64,000 bases of DNA from Temnopleurus reevesii (GCA_036244855.1 BQKZ01000087.1:1-64000), one strand, 5' to 3'; positions 47,431 to 58,375 are shown, numbered from the stretch's first letter. Made by a program: numbers and translations. Notes: a model not told the origin generated them from the letters alone.

Positions 47431-50400
47431 TGTCCTGCTATTGCTCTGATTAACATTTAATGTAACGCAAAGAAGAGTTCATGTCAGCTGATACAAACGA
47501 ATATTTCTTCAATTTCTTAAACTCCGCTTTAATATAGGTTAGAATGCTTGAAGAGAGCGAGGGGATATCTCAAAAAAGCTAAAATGTTTTAATGTTAACG
47601 GCTTACACTTCGCTCTGCTGAATTGTTTTTTGATTATTTCTTTTAACAAAAAAAAAATCAACAGTAATTGTAGAAAAGAAGAAAGAAACTTGAACACTTA
47701 ATCAATAAAGAACGCAAATTACCAACAATTAGCATATTAAAAGCTTATGAATGGTACAATTCCCTAATTTCACTATAGCCTTTCTTTCTTGTCTACAATT
47801 AAAGCGGATAATCTTTAACAAGATCGTACATAACAAGTTAACATTTGGACTGAACTTAATATTTTCTAGCTGCTTGTATAATCGGGAAATGGGGCAAAGA
47901 AACGTTATGCGTTCGTCTTAAAAAGAAATTAGCTGATCAGGGGCCGAGTAAAGATGTAGATTGATTTTTATTAGATGTGTCGCCATCTTTATTTTACACG
48001 AATCGTAAGAGGGGCTCCAGTTGAAATAACCAGGCATATCTTGCCTGAATTGCTATCCGAAGCAGGGATTTCTGTAAGAATACTATAGCATGGGACATTT
48101 CAGTACACGTTTGTGGAAAGAGCAAAAGATGGCGCGTCATTTTAGAAGTGATCATGGATATGGAATTCCGCTCGTGAGTATTCGGTGTTGATTAAGAAAA
48201 TTCAACCTAAAATGCATTTTGTCTGTATATCCCTCAAATATTAATTTGTTTTTATTTTTTCTTTATTAGACGATCCCCCTTACCCAATCAGTTTGTTCGT
48301 TTGCATCATGACTTTTAAGTTATAGCTCTGCAAGAAAGATTCTTTGCAAGGAAATATTTCGATTGTTTGTGTAAAAAATGTTGAACTTCAGTATATTTTC
48401 GATCGCGTCGGTTTAGATTTCAATTGCATGTGATCAAATATAGAATTTATCCATTATTGATAACATATTATTTAAAGCATCTTGAACGGAATGCATTATG
48501 ATATTCAAACCTTTAGTAATGACAATATTAATGACAACTACGTTGTTTGCATGGGTAGACCGAGAGCATGAACAATTGATCTCAGTTGTTTTTTAAGCAT
48601 GACGTAATGAATGACAGATAACCAAAATAGGACATTACTTCAGGACTCACTCATTGCATGAATGAATATAAACATCATCCTTCAATTACATATGAATGAT
48701 ATCAAATTCATTAATTTGTACCTCTACTATTCATTTTCACCCCCTTCAAATCAGTATTATTTATATAATTTTAATTATTTTTATTCATTTGTGATCCACA
48801 GTCAAGCTCAGCTAATGATCTGAGGCATTTTCTTTTTTTCTTTATTTGTTAATTCATTTTTTCTTAAATATTGATATTGATTAATCGTATTAAACTGAAT
48901 GATACAATTCATCAATATACTTCTCAAACATTTTGTCCCAGATATAATGTTCCAACCCGGACTCTTTACCATTCCACCCCTGTACATTTTAATTTCAATA
49001 TTTTCATCATATTTTTCTTATATAAACTAATTTTCTAATAACTCATACATGTGTCAGAATTATTTTCGCAACCCCAAATTACGAAATGATTAATTTATTA
49101 TTTTTTTTAACATGAGTTTTTTTTTGTTTTTTGTTATGAAACGTTACTGGTACGGTTCTTCTGATTATCATATATGTAGTGACAAATAATTTTGTTTTGA
49201 CAATGTTAGTAGGAAAATTTTCTACAATTAATACACAACAAATGTTAAAGTATAGTGCATAGTTCCTTATATTTTGCTTTTTTGTTTTTAATTTTCATTT
49301 CTTAAAATCAATTTTCTCTCCTCAACTGCGCATTTCATCGTGTCAAGGATGAAGACCATGTAAGTAATGCATTATTGTTTTAAATGTAATACGTTGTTCC
49401 TATTAATATGAAATTAAAACCTATCAGTATAGTGTTTATCTGAGATCTTCATGTAGGACATTCGAAGAGATGGCATAATGTATACGTATTAGGGGTATAA
49501 CTTTTGCATATTATAACCCTCTCAAGAAACAGTTTGGAAAATGTTTGAAAATACAACAAATATACAAATTGTGCATAGTTTGTCATTGAAAATATGACCT
49601 CTATTCAACGGGTGTGAAAATGATATATCCTTATTTTTTCCTTTATATACATGTTATGGCATTTGGGATGGTCCAGAATTATTTTGGATTGACTTGTGAT
49701 TATGATATTTCTATAGGATATATTACATATCAAGCTGTTTTATATTTCTTTCATTTATCACAAAACGATTTTTTTAATTTCTATTCCACAAAATACCCCT
49801 CACTTATGTAAGCCCCTCACGCATTAAAAGCTAAATCAAATTTGCACATCATTCAATATTTGTCAATAGTTTCCACGATATTCTTAGACATGGCAAGTTT
49901 GATAATCATGGAAGCAATTGTATAAGCTTAGAACTTTTGGATGTAGGCTTTATGCGCTTATTTTAAAGTATTCACCGCACATTTCTGTGAAGAGTGCTCG
50001 TTCTCAGGCATTGGCTATTTTCTGTCCCTCTTGAAGCTTTTCGTGGTTTTAAATGAAGGCATTTTTAGGAGTACGTCCTGGGAATGGACATTTCGTATTT
50101 CCTTTAGAATAATAACATTGAATAGAATTGAAATTACCGCAAATAATAATTTTCACAATTATAATATAAATATTATGGCTAATTATGCCCAAATGAGAAT
50201 CAATGATTCGTTTTTCGAATATTGAAACATGATGGCTTTCAGATAAATTTTATTTTAACATTGCTATATTTACAAAGTCGAGTAATGATGAATCAGAATA
50301 TAAAGACAATAGCACATTGATTAGGTACCTAAGTTCAACAATTAATTTAGTATGTATGGGTAAAGTTACATTTTAGCAGATTCAGACACGACGAGTTCTG

Positions 50401-50504
50401 ACACTATTCCATATAGAAAAATACGGATTTTCTCATCACACTCGCAGAAAGCCATTACGCTTGTCCGTTGAATGATTATTTCAATCTGTGTTTCTCATGA
50501 ACAG

Positions 50505-50910
50505 AATGTTCGAGAAAGGCAGGCACTGAAACCGAACAACGAGCGTCCATCAACCCTCAACGTCCAGTCCCTCGTCTCCCTCGCTAACGATTACGGGAGC
50601 TTCACTCCCTCCTACCCGGAGAAACTCTGGCTGGACCAGCGGATGTTCTGCGAGTACTTCCCCTATCACCTCGTCTTCGACTCCAACCTCAGGCTTCTGC
50701 AATCTGGCGTCCACATACAGAGGGCGCTGCCCAAGCTGCGGACTATGGAAGACACCACTGTGGACGTTCTCTTTAACATGCTTCACCCGCAGATCGACTG
50801 GAGCGTCCCGAGTATAAGGAAGTTCATCAATATGCAGTTTGTTCTGGAGACGAAGAGGGAGATGATTATTCCTGGGTGGGGTGAAGAACAACCAATGCTG
50901 CAGCTGAGAG
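50505..50910 (+). CDS. GUCY1B2: Guanylate cyclase exon 6 (HNOBA/PAS-like domain)
   Basis: This is the largest exon, encoding residues 207-341. It contains STLNVQSLVSLANDYGSF, LDQRMFCEYFPYHLVFDSNL, the NMLHPQIDWSVPSIRKFINM segment and LETKREMIIPGW, followed by PMLQLRG. This is the PAS-like domain that links the heme sensor to the catalytic domain and mediates dimer contacts. The acceptor is AACAG and the donor GTATGC, in phase 0 and out phase 1. The exon is markedly richer in G+C than the surrounding intron, as expected for a real coding exon. Confidence 0.95.
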
Positions 50911-52596
50911 GTATGCCAACATGGGTGGTGTTTCACCAAGATAAGGATGAATTCAAGAACCACTGGTACCAGTTCGTGCGCTGAATATGCGTGGTATTAA
51001 CAATAATTTCGCACAGGACCAGGTACCCGTCGTTCTTAAAGTCTATCTATCTTGGTGAAAGACCACTCTGTTCTTGTAATATCCACAGAAATGTTAGAAT
51101 CACCCCAAGAAGCGAGTAACCAAATGTTAATGTGAATAAATTTGGTTACTCGTTGAAAGCAAGACATTTTTTTCGATTTAAGTACAATTTTTCTCGGTAC
51201 AAAATTTTCACAATAAGTTGGACTTGTTTTTTAATACAGTAACCGATATTTGCGCCTTTGGTTGTGGCATTCAAATAAGAATATGCCAGAATACGAGCAG
51301 TAATCATTTCCAACTTCGTACACACTTATTGTTTATGCATATATAATAATTTGTAAATGTAGATTTGCTCGTTTTTTTTAATCAATTTTCTCATTCTTAC
51401 CAACTATGTATACTTTAAATCTTCTAAAGCTCCTATCATATACACTAAGCATGCTAAACGAACTAACGTCCTCACCAAGATGGCGCTATGCTACTAGCAC
51501 TCGCCTACAACATAAATGTTGGGGACCATGCAAAAACTTAAAATGCCTTACAAAATCCTTTCTTCAGGTCAAATGATCTGGATGGACTCACTGGACGCCA
51601 TGTTGTTTGCCTGCTCCCCTCGTGTCGCTAGCCTGAAGGAACTAGAGGAGAGGAATCTCCATTTATCAGACATCCCTCTTCATGATATCACGAGGGATCT
51701 CNTGTAAGGTATATTTTTATTCAAATTCTAAGCTTATATTTCGATCAAAGACGTTCTACTCAGGGATAACAATATACTTTCTCGTACCAAAAAACAAAAT
51801 TGTAGCCCCAGGGTATTGCTAGCAGACGAAATCTTGGCTCAGAAAATGAAAATTTATCTCCTTTTTTTTTCGTGTACAATAAAATACTCCATTAAATCTA
51901 TAGATATTAGATATTTTTTGGGTTTCAATCCCCTTTAAGAGACAATAACGACTAGTATCAATTCTTGTGCTGAATACGCTTGATATTAACAATCATTTCG
52001 CACAGGACCAGATACCCGTTGTTCTTACAGTTTTTGTTTTATCTTGGTGAAACACCGCCCTATTTTATAATATCCATAGCCATTTACAAAGGATTAAATT
52101 CAACAAGGGAGTGATTTTATATTGGGCAACAACACAGAAATGTTAGAATCACGCAAAAAAAAAAAAAGAGTAACCGAATGTTGATGTGAATCAATATGAT
52201 GAGGCGTTGAAAACGATATAGTTTTTTTCCATTTCAGTACACTCTTAAAAATAAGGCGATAGTTTACAGTTATTGTTTATGCTATAAAGCAATTTGTGAA
52301 TATGTCTGTTCGTTTCACACCAATTACTTTATATGCTTTTATTCGGGATCTCTGATCATGCACTAAGCATACTGAGCGAACGAACGTCCTCACGAAGATG
52401 GCGCTGTGGTTGCAGTAATCATCTGCAACACCGATGTCGTGTCCAAGCAAAAATTACGTTGCTTTATTTAATTCATTTCATTTATCTATTCACCACATAC
52501 GGGTTGGATTGCCCTGTTCAGCCGTCGGCTGGTTTTCAAAGGGGTCCAGACCACATTAAAAAATGTTTAAATGTTTTACAAAAATCACTTCCTTAG
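50911..52596 (+). other. GUCY1B2: Cyclase intron 6 with a 1-kb direct duplication
   Basis: The block beginning GCTGAATATGCGTGGTATTA (50982) recurs as GCTGAATACGCTTGATATTA (about 51970). The duplication carries the start of exon 7 at its end in both copies. The first copy is interrupted by an N at 51702. Confidence 0.85.
51568..51703 (+). pseudogene. Exon 7 upstream copy, truncated
   Basis: It has its own acceptor CTTCAG and an intact frame from [13 protein letters not shown] to HDITRDL. At the N (51702) it stops matching before the coiled-coil part. It differs from the full exon at only a few synonymous sites. It may be a tandem duplicate, an unused exon, or the second haplotype left in the assembly. 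Confidence 0.85.
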
Positions 52597-52793
52597 GTCA
52601 AATGATCTGGATGGACTCACTGGACGCCATGTTGTTTGCCTGCTCACCGCGTGTCGCCAGCCTGAAGGAACTAGAGGAGAGGAATCTCCATTTATCAGAT
52701 ATCCCTCTTCATGACATCACCAGGGATCTCATCTTGTTCAATCATCAAAGACTGGCAGAGATTGAACTCGGGAAGCAGCTTGAACAGAAAAAG
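52597..52793 (+). CDS. GUCY1B2: Guanylate cyclase exon 7 (PAS end and coiled-coil start)
   Basis: The exon encodes residues 342-407. [20 protein letters not shown] and [20 protein letters not shown] are followed by TRDLILFNHQRLAEIELGKQ and LEQKK, which enters the signalling coiled coil. The acceptor is CCTTAG and the donor AAG|GTAAAA. A second copy of the first two thirds lies 1 kb upstream (51568-51703), truncated at an N. This downstream copy is the complete one, and its phases fit both neighbours. Two copies of its 3' end follow at 52921-52995 and 53117-53195. Confidence 0.94.
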
Positions 52794-52920
52794 GTAAAAT
52801 ATAGCCCAGGTACTGGCATAATTCTTGAAAAATAAACCACTTTGTCACACCTTTGTCATTGTCGTCAACATCTGTCGAGCGGTCAATAAGTGTGACAGGC
52901 GCTCTGTGAATGCATATCAG

Positions 52921-52995
52921 ACAGAGATCTTATCTTGTCCAATCATCAAAGACTGGCCGAGATTGAACTCGGAAAGCAGCTAGAACAGAAAAAAG
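52921..52995 (+). pseudogene. Exon 7 3'-end copy 1
   Basis: AAGACTGGCCGAGATTGAAC, TCGGAAAGCAGCTAGAACAG and AAAAAAG, followed by donor GTAAGA at 52996. One extra A shifts the frame relative to exon 7. It is joined upstream to a family B repeat fragment. Confidence 0.85.
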
Positions 52996-53116
52996 GTAAG
53001 ATGTAGGCCTACTTGCATAATTTTTGAGAAAAAAACACACTTAGTCACACCGTTGTCTTTAAAGGTCAACATTTCCCGAGCGCTAATGAAGTGTGAAAGG
53101 CGCTCTATGAATGCAT

Positions 53117-53195
53117 ATCAGACAGAGATATTGTCTTGTTTCATCAGCAAAGACTGGCAGAGATTGAACTCGGAAAGCAACTAGAACAGAAAAAG
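53117..53195 (+). pseudogene. Exon 7 3'-end copy 2
   Basis: Same segment with donor GTAAAA at 53196, 200 bases after copy 1 and joined to the same family B fragment. Copies 1 and 2 therefore form a tandem pair. Confidence 0.85.
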
Positions 53196-53230
53196 GTAAA
53201 ACCTACTCACATTATTTTTTTATAAAAACT

Positions 53231-53467
53231 CAGTCACACCTTTGGGTTTATAGCCACCAAATGAAAACTTCACAAATCTGAAAAGTGGAAGGGACAGAGT
53301 AAAGACACTGAGCTGACGTTAGCGTATAGCTACGTCGGGCGCTGCGACCAACGCCTTCAACGCCGGCCAGGCGTCTTCCTTTCATATTCTTGCGTTATCA
53401 GAGCATCTTTGAAATATCATGAATGCCCAACAGACATTGACTATAAACGCAAGTGTGTGAAGGTGTC
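53231..53467. mobile_element. Family B repeat
   Basis: TCACACCTTTGGGTTTATAG, GAGCTGACGTTAGCGTATAG, CCTTCAACGCCGGCCAGGCG and ATAAACGCAAGTGTGTGAAG. The outer TCACACCTTTG and GTGTGAAGGTG are inverted. Confidence 0.75.
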
Positions 53468-53781
53468 TTTGAGATACAATTTTCACCAGGCTTATGTCAC
53501 ATTTTAGCTATTAAATGTGAACATCGTATGTGACGACTGTTAAATTTGGTCTTTGATTTCCTTTTTTTAAATTAACAATATGATATTGAAAAAAGTCATA
53601 AAGGGAAATTTCGACCAACAAGCCATTCAATAAAATTTGCGTAAACCAAGACGAAAAAATACTTTTTTTATACATCCAGATTTGTAAAATATGAATATAA
53701 AATTTGCGTAAAACAAGACGAAAAAATAATTTTGTTTATACATCCAGATTTGTAAAATATGAAATATTCCTATTCTCCTCA

Positions 53782-53850
53782 GGAGGAGCTTCGGAGCGCT
53801 TGAGGAGAGCTCAAAGCGGAGAAAAAAAAAGGGCATTGCAAAGACTGAAC
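53782..53850 (+). pseudogene. Exon 8 upstream copy with stop
   Basis: After CTCAG it reads GAGGAGCTTCGGAGCGCTTG, giving EELRSA then TGA, with the following bases still exon-like (GAGCTCAAAGCGGAGAAAAA). The pre-catalytic helix part is missing. Confidence 0.85.
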
Positions 53851-53956
53851 CCCATAATATTTCAGCACTATGACATTGATTTCTATTTCGCTTACGTCAT
53901 GTTTACCATGCAATGTCTACAAATGAAAATTCCCATTCCACGTATTTTGATATTAG

Positions 53957-54080
53957 GAAGAACTTCGGAGTGCGTTAGGAGAGCTGGAAGCGGAGAAAAA
54001 GAAAACAGACATGCTCCTCCACTCCATGCTTCCAAGACAAGTAGCAGACCAACTCAGAGACGGGAAGAAAGTCGAAGCAG
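53957..54080 (+). CDS. GUCY1B2: Guanylate cyclase exon 8 (coiled-coil linker)
   Basis: The exon encodes residues 408-448: EELRSALGELEAEKKKTDML, then LHSMLPRQVADQLRDGKKVEAG. The first half is a charged coiled coil. LLHSMLP and VADQL(R)xGxxVEA are the classic pre-catalytic helix motifs of guanylate cyclases. It is in phase 0 and out phase 1, with acceptor TATTAG and donor GTAAAC. A degenerate copy with an early stop lies 175 bases upstream (53782-53850), and two 3'-end fragments lie downstream. A 125-bp MITE begins 25 bases after the donor. Confidence 0.94.
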
Positions 54081-54105
54081 GTAAACTTATTCAATTGTCT
54101 ATCTT

Positions 54106-54230
54106 TAAGCCCCGGTCACATAGGGCCTCGGAAGCAACACGACCCTTTGTTCTGAGGCAGTTAACTGTGAATTAACAAAGAGTTGTGTTGAATCGTGTTG
54201 CTTCCGGGCCTTTTTGTGATCGGGGCCTTA
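54106..54230. mobile_element. 125-bp foldback MITE
   Basis: TAAGCCCCGGTCACATAGGG and CGGAAGCAACACGA at the left are mirrored by TCGTGTTGCTTCCGGGCC and GTGATCGGGGCCTTA at the right. It begins 25 bases after the exon 8 donor. Confidence 0.9.
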
Positions 54231-54327
54231 TCCATGTAATTTTTCTTGTTATATGTTGCTGTCCGACTTATCCTTGTATTTGTTGTGTGCTTGTGTCACA
54301 TGTTGGGTAAATATACCCCAAACATCT

Positions 54328-54389
54328 CCATTCCGTGCTTTCAAGGCAGGTAGCAGACCAGCGCAGAGATGGGAAGAAAGTCGTAGTAG
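54328..54389 (+). pseudogene. Exon 8 3'-end copy 1
   Basis: CCATTCCGTGCTTTCAAGGC, AGGTAGCAGACCAGCGCAGA and TGGGAAGAAAGTCGTAGTAG, followed by donor GTAATA. The GAAGCA to TAGTAG change gives a stop. Confidence 0.85.
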
Positions 54390-54539
54390 GTAATATGGCT
54401 GACGTGTTTCTTTAAAGTTTAGCATAATCAGATGTTAATAATAGTATAATAATAATGATAATAATATCTCTCATTTACCCATGGTAATCACTTTCAGCTG
54501 TAAGCTTTTCTTCCAGCGTTTATTAGTAGTTATGAAGTT

Positions 54540-54692
54540 AGTATCACCCTTCTCCATTCTTATATGTCGAGCGCCTGGAAAGAACGCAGATGGTCCCATT
54601 TTTCAAAGTCTTTGGTATGACTAGGCCGGTGATCGAACCCATGACCTCCCGTTCATTGAGCAGACGCTCTACCACTGAGCCACACATGTTAC
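54540..54692 (-). mobile_element. tRNA-derived SINE (second type)
   Basis: The minus strand reads GTGTGGCTCAGTGGTAGAGC, GTCTGCTCAATGAACGGGAG and GTCATGGGTTCGATCACC, a tRNA-like head with A and B boxes. About 80 bases of non-tRNA body follow. Acceptor stems do not pair and no mature 3' end is present, so it is not a functional tRNA gene. Confidence 0.75.
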
Positions 54693-54708
54693 CGCTAATA
54701 TCTCCAAC

Positions 54709-54760
54709 CCGATTAGCAGATGAACTCAGAGACTGGAGTATAGTGGAAGCTGGAAAGACC
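54709..54760 (+). pseudogene. Exon 8 3'-end copy 2
   Basis: Encodes LADELRDWSIVEAGK against VADQLRDGKKVEAG of exon 8. There is no donor after it. Confidence 0.7.
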
Positions 54761-55170
54761 ATTCAACGTATTTTTCGAGAGCCACCGAGCGAAGAGACTC
54801 TCCTGACAAAAAGCTCAATCGGGACATACGCCACCTTGCGTGCAAAAGCGGAAAATCATCATCCCCCGTAATTTTTCTCGAAACAAAGTATTTTTTCTTA
54901 TCGGCAATAACAAATTTGAGGATAAGAAGGAGGATGAATAAATTCGGTTATTGCGAATTAAAAAAAAAATACCGCTAATGTTGATGACATACCATAAATT
55001 AAACTATTAAAAACAGTTGCGAATGCTTGTGAGCATGATATTTTACTCAACTGTTTGAGAATTTTAACTTTCGATTAAGCATGAACCGTTAATGTGCTGT
55101 ATATTTCTTGCACTTTAGAAGTATTATGGATATTCTATCGCTTATTCGATTCTCCCTCCTTTTCATTCAG

Positions 55171-55319
55171 GTGAATTCGAGTTGGTCACAATCCTCTTCA
55201 GTGATATCGTGTCTTTCACAAATATTTGTTCCAAATGCCGTCCCATTGACATCGTCAATATGCTCAACGCTCTCTACACCAGATTCGACAAGCTTACGTC
55301 GGTTCATGATGTGTATAAG
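55171..55319 (+). CDS. GUCY1B2: Guanylate cyclase exon 9 (catalytic domain, first metal Asp)
   Basis: The exon encodes residues 449-498: [20 protein letters not shown], then [20 protein letters not shown] and [10 protein letters not shown]. Asp460 in LFSD is the first metal-binding aspartate of class III nucleotidyl cyclases. Beta-1 subunits have Gly at this place, so its presence here supports a beta-2 or alpha-like catalytic half. The acceptor is ATTCAG and the donor GTAAGA; in phase 1, out phase 0. Confidence 0.95.
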
Positions 55320-55998
55320 GTAAGAGTCGGAAAGAATCATCGAGTTAAGTCAACCAAAATTATGATTTATGATATTGACCAAAATTAACACCGTTGCTCT
55401 TCTTTAAATATCATTTCATGTACCTTTTATTTCACCAGTGAACAAATATTGCAATAACTTTGAATGATTTTGATAATTGTGCTTGTACCAAACTGCCAAG
55501 TGCTTTTAACGATTAAAATTAATGTATTGTGATTGTCCTTGAGGACAAATCTGAAAAAAAAATTTGTTCACTCTGTGAATTAGAGTAAAATTTTGGTATC
55601 AAGCTGAATTGATGTTCAATAATTTGTAATACATTAACATTAGCTTTTAATCCAAACTGTTGATTGATAATAAAACTCAATCCAAGTTTAGACTAAAGGG
55701 TCCATGCAAATGGAGTAAACAATCATCAATCTAACTTCTGTTATTCTAATTCATAGATAAAACATTCATTTTTAGATTTGTCATCCATAAAGTAGATTAC
55801 TTTAAAATCGCTGGAGAGTGACCGGTTATTTTTTTGTTACAATGAAGGGATTAAATGAATTATTTGTACTGTTGGTCAACTATGTTGGTAAAATTAAGTT
55901 CAATGCATCTTCCAGTTGAAATTGGGACCTTTTGCAATAACCCAATATGTTCTGGCTATTGAATCGTTACCGAATTAATATATCTTTTTCTCCTACAG
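55320..55998 (+). other. GUCY1B2: Cyclase intron 9
   Basis: AT-rich, without recognisable repeats or exon fragments. Confidence 0.8.
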
Positions 55999-56145
55999 GT
56001 TGAGACGATAGGCGATGCGTACATGGTAGTAGGAGGGCTTCCCATACCCGTAGCCACCCACGCGGCTAGGATAGCCAACCAAGCCTTGGGCATGATGGTC
56101 ATATGCAAGGAGGTTATGTCTCCTGTTACTCGGGAACCGATCGGG
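55999..56145 (+). CDS. GUCY1B2: Guanylate cyclase exon 10 (catalytic domain, second metal Asp)
   Basis: The exon encodes residues 499-547: [34 protein letters not shown] and [15 protein letters not shown]. Glu500 is the expected guanine-selecting residue and Asp504 the second metal ligand. It is phase 0 at both ends, with acceptor CTACAG and donor GTGAGT. The next exon should begin with the conserved VGIHTGP stretch, but none is seen between here and the C-terminal exon copies. A partial copy of the 3' end of this exon follows at 56277-56356. Confidence 0.95.
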
Positions 56146-56276
56146 GTGAGTACGTAACTTAATACGTAATGGTCAAGTTATATCACGTTTATAGGTGACG
56201 CTAAGCCGGTGGTGTTGACGACCTTTTTAAACTCGTAGATACAATTAGTTTGTTAAAAGGCTTTACTTGACCATTA

Positions 56277-56356
56277 GGTTGGATAGCCAACCAAGCCTTG
56301 GGCATGATGGTCAGATGCAAGGAGTTTATGTCTCCTGTTACTCGGAACCGATCGGG
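56277..56356 (+). pseudogene. Exon 10 3'-end copy with frameshift
   Basis: GGATAGCCAACCAAGCCTTG and GGCATGATGGTCAGATGCAA match exon 10. One base is lost in CTCGGAACCG, breaking the frame. The donor GTGAGTACGTAACT and following intron are also copied, 211 bases from the true donor. Confidence 0.9.
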
Positions 56357-56482
56357 GTGAGTACGTAACTCGACACGTACTGATCAAGTTGTATCACGTT
56401 TATAGGTGACGCGTAAGGTGATGGTGTTGACGACCTTTTTAATTTTTATTTGTTAAAAGTCTCGACGACATATTTATGTGTA

Positions 56483-56700
56483 CAGTCAACACGGAAATCG
56501 TCTGCCCAACGTTCATCAAATATGCCAGATGATCAGCGAATGTTGAACGATCAGGGGAAAACGCTTGACTAAGCTGACGCTATCGCATGCGTACGTCAAG
56601 CGCCAGTTGAACTCCTGATACCTCGGTCACTCGTTTGCTTTTCTCTATATTTCTAAGCTTAATGGTCGTTTTCCGAATTTCATAAAGCTTCGAGCACACT
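56483..56700. mobile_element. Family B repeat
   Basis: CTGCCCAACGTTCATCAAAT, ACTAAGCTGACGCTATCGCA and TGCGTACGTCAAGCGCCAGT. Confidence 0.65.
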
Positions 56701-56869
56701 TGGGTAAATATTCAAAGATTTGATTTAGAAAAAACAAATACAAGCGTTGTCACTCATACGTTTTGTAGATTATTGTCTTCAACTTTTGAGATTTGCAAAG
56801 TAATTCAAATCCATGTCAAGTCTTTTTTTATCATCTGACCTTCCGTTTTGACATGTTCGATGTCTGTCC

Positions 56870-57075
56870 ATCGTTCATTTAATGCGCGAGCTGATTTGTG
56901 AACGCAGAAATACTGCGAGTATACGCTTAGCTGATGCTATCGTATGCGTACGTCATGCGCCAGTCGAACGCTTTCATTGCTGGTCAACCGTTTGCCCTAC
57001 TTATTTCTTAGCTCAGGATCGTCTTTCAAATTTCTGTGAAGACATTGGCTAAAATGAAAAACAAAGATGTTATTC
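56870..57075. mobile_element. Family B repeat
   Basis: GTGAACGCAGAAATACTGCG, CTTAGCTGATGCTATCGTAT and GCGTACGTCATGCGCCAGTC. It is very close to the copy at 56483, and flanking sequence is partly shared (AAATCTACCAGTGTTGTCAC against AATACAAGCGTTGTCAC), so the two may be a tandem duplication. Confidence 0.7.
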
Positions 57076-57584
57076 AGCCAAGAAATCTACCAGTGTTGTC
57101 ACTTATAATTTTTTAGACAATAGTCATCTTCAACCTTGCAACGAAATCAAAAGCGATGTAAAATCCAATTCATGATTTATTATCTGACCTTTTGTTTGTG
57201 CGTTATTTACAATATGACTGGTCAAGTTTTAAAATGGGGAAAATACGTGCTAATGGACTCATTTATAACGTCATGGACGCCATTGACATTTAAAGTATAT
57301 ACAGTACAATTTGGATATTTGGTGATCGATTTATGCAAAGAGCACGTCAATTTATTCCCACGTATGGCTTTTCACGCTTTTTTATATCGCAAATAACAAA
57401 TAATTTTGCTGCAAATGGAAAAGAAGTGCAGTGTAAAAAACGTTGTTGACTATTTCTATTCTATGATGTTAATATCATCTCTTTAATCATTTTTGGTTTG
57501 GTTGCAATTGATAGTTTATCTTTTCAAGACATACGAGAAAACACGATTTTGAACAGAACTCACTTTTTAAGTGTCTGTCTGGAA

Positions 57585-57670
57585 TATGTATTCATTCAAA
57601 TGCCATGAGTGCCGGTGTATACTGGGCTAAAGCCGTGGTAATAATGACCCCATTGACTTTTAAGCACTTA
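57585..57670 (+). mobile_element. SINE body fragment
   Basis: TGGGCTAAAGCCGTGGTAAT with CTTTTAAGCACTTAGA matches the 3' part of the SINE at 26660. Confidence 0.55.
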
Positions 57671-57821
57671 GAAAATTTTGCTAAATTCCCATTCACATAG
57701 AGGCCTTGATTGAACACGATTCAACACTATTTTTCATATAGTTGAGTTTTCTATGATCTGATTGTTGTTGTTGAGGTTTAGGGACGTTTATCAATCCTAC
57801 TGGATTATCTACGCCAATTGT

Positions 57822-57837
57822 GGCTCTCAAAAGAGCC
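57822..57837 (-). terminator. Histone mRNA 3' stem-loop
   Basis: On the minus strand this reads GGCTCTTTTGAGAGCC, a perfect six-base stem with a four-base loop, 31 bases after the H3 stop codon. It is the SLBP-binding processing signal of replication-dependent histone mRNAs. The fourth loop base is G where C, A or T is usual, and no clear purine-rich downstream element (CAAGAAAGA type) is seen. Processing may therefore be weak. Confidence 0.85.
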
Positions 57838-57868
57838 GTTTGTGTATGTGGTTCAAGTAATGACCATT

Positions 57869-58375
<507 letters not shown>

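Larger units (their letters stand above)
44034..50504 (+). other. GUCY1B2: Cyclase intron 5
   Basis: A 6.5-kb AT-rich intron with a mariner-type MITE, a 21-bp perfect hairpin, a small tandem array and a promoter-like cluster. 47.5-50.4 kb holds nothing recognisable. Confidence 0.8.
52794..53956 (+). other. GUCY1B2: Cyclase intron 7
   Basis: It contains two exon 7 3'-end copies, family B sequence and an exon 8 pseudo-copy. A 50-base direct repeat (AATTTGCGTAAACCAAGACG) occurs near 53635 and 53702. Confidence 0.8.
54081..55170 (+). other. GUCY1B2: Cyclase intron 8
   Basis: It holds a 125-bp MITE, two exon 8 3'-end fragments and a SINE. 54870-55170 holds nothing recognisable. Confidence 0.8.
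56146..57821 (+). other. Region after exon 10
   Basis: It contains an exon 10 fragment and two family B repeats (56483-56700 and 56870-57075). No cyclase exon is visible on either strand, although the next catalytic exon is expected here. Confidence 0.75.

Noticed and set aside
50550..50963. 137-codon minus-strand frame
   Set aside because: It is the antisense of cyclase exon 6, which explains the sequence fully.
54632..54690. tRNA gene on the minus strand
   Set aside because: A and B boxes are good, but the acceptor stem does not pair and a SINE body follows, so it is a tRNA-derived SINE.
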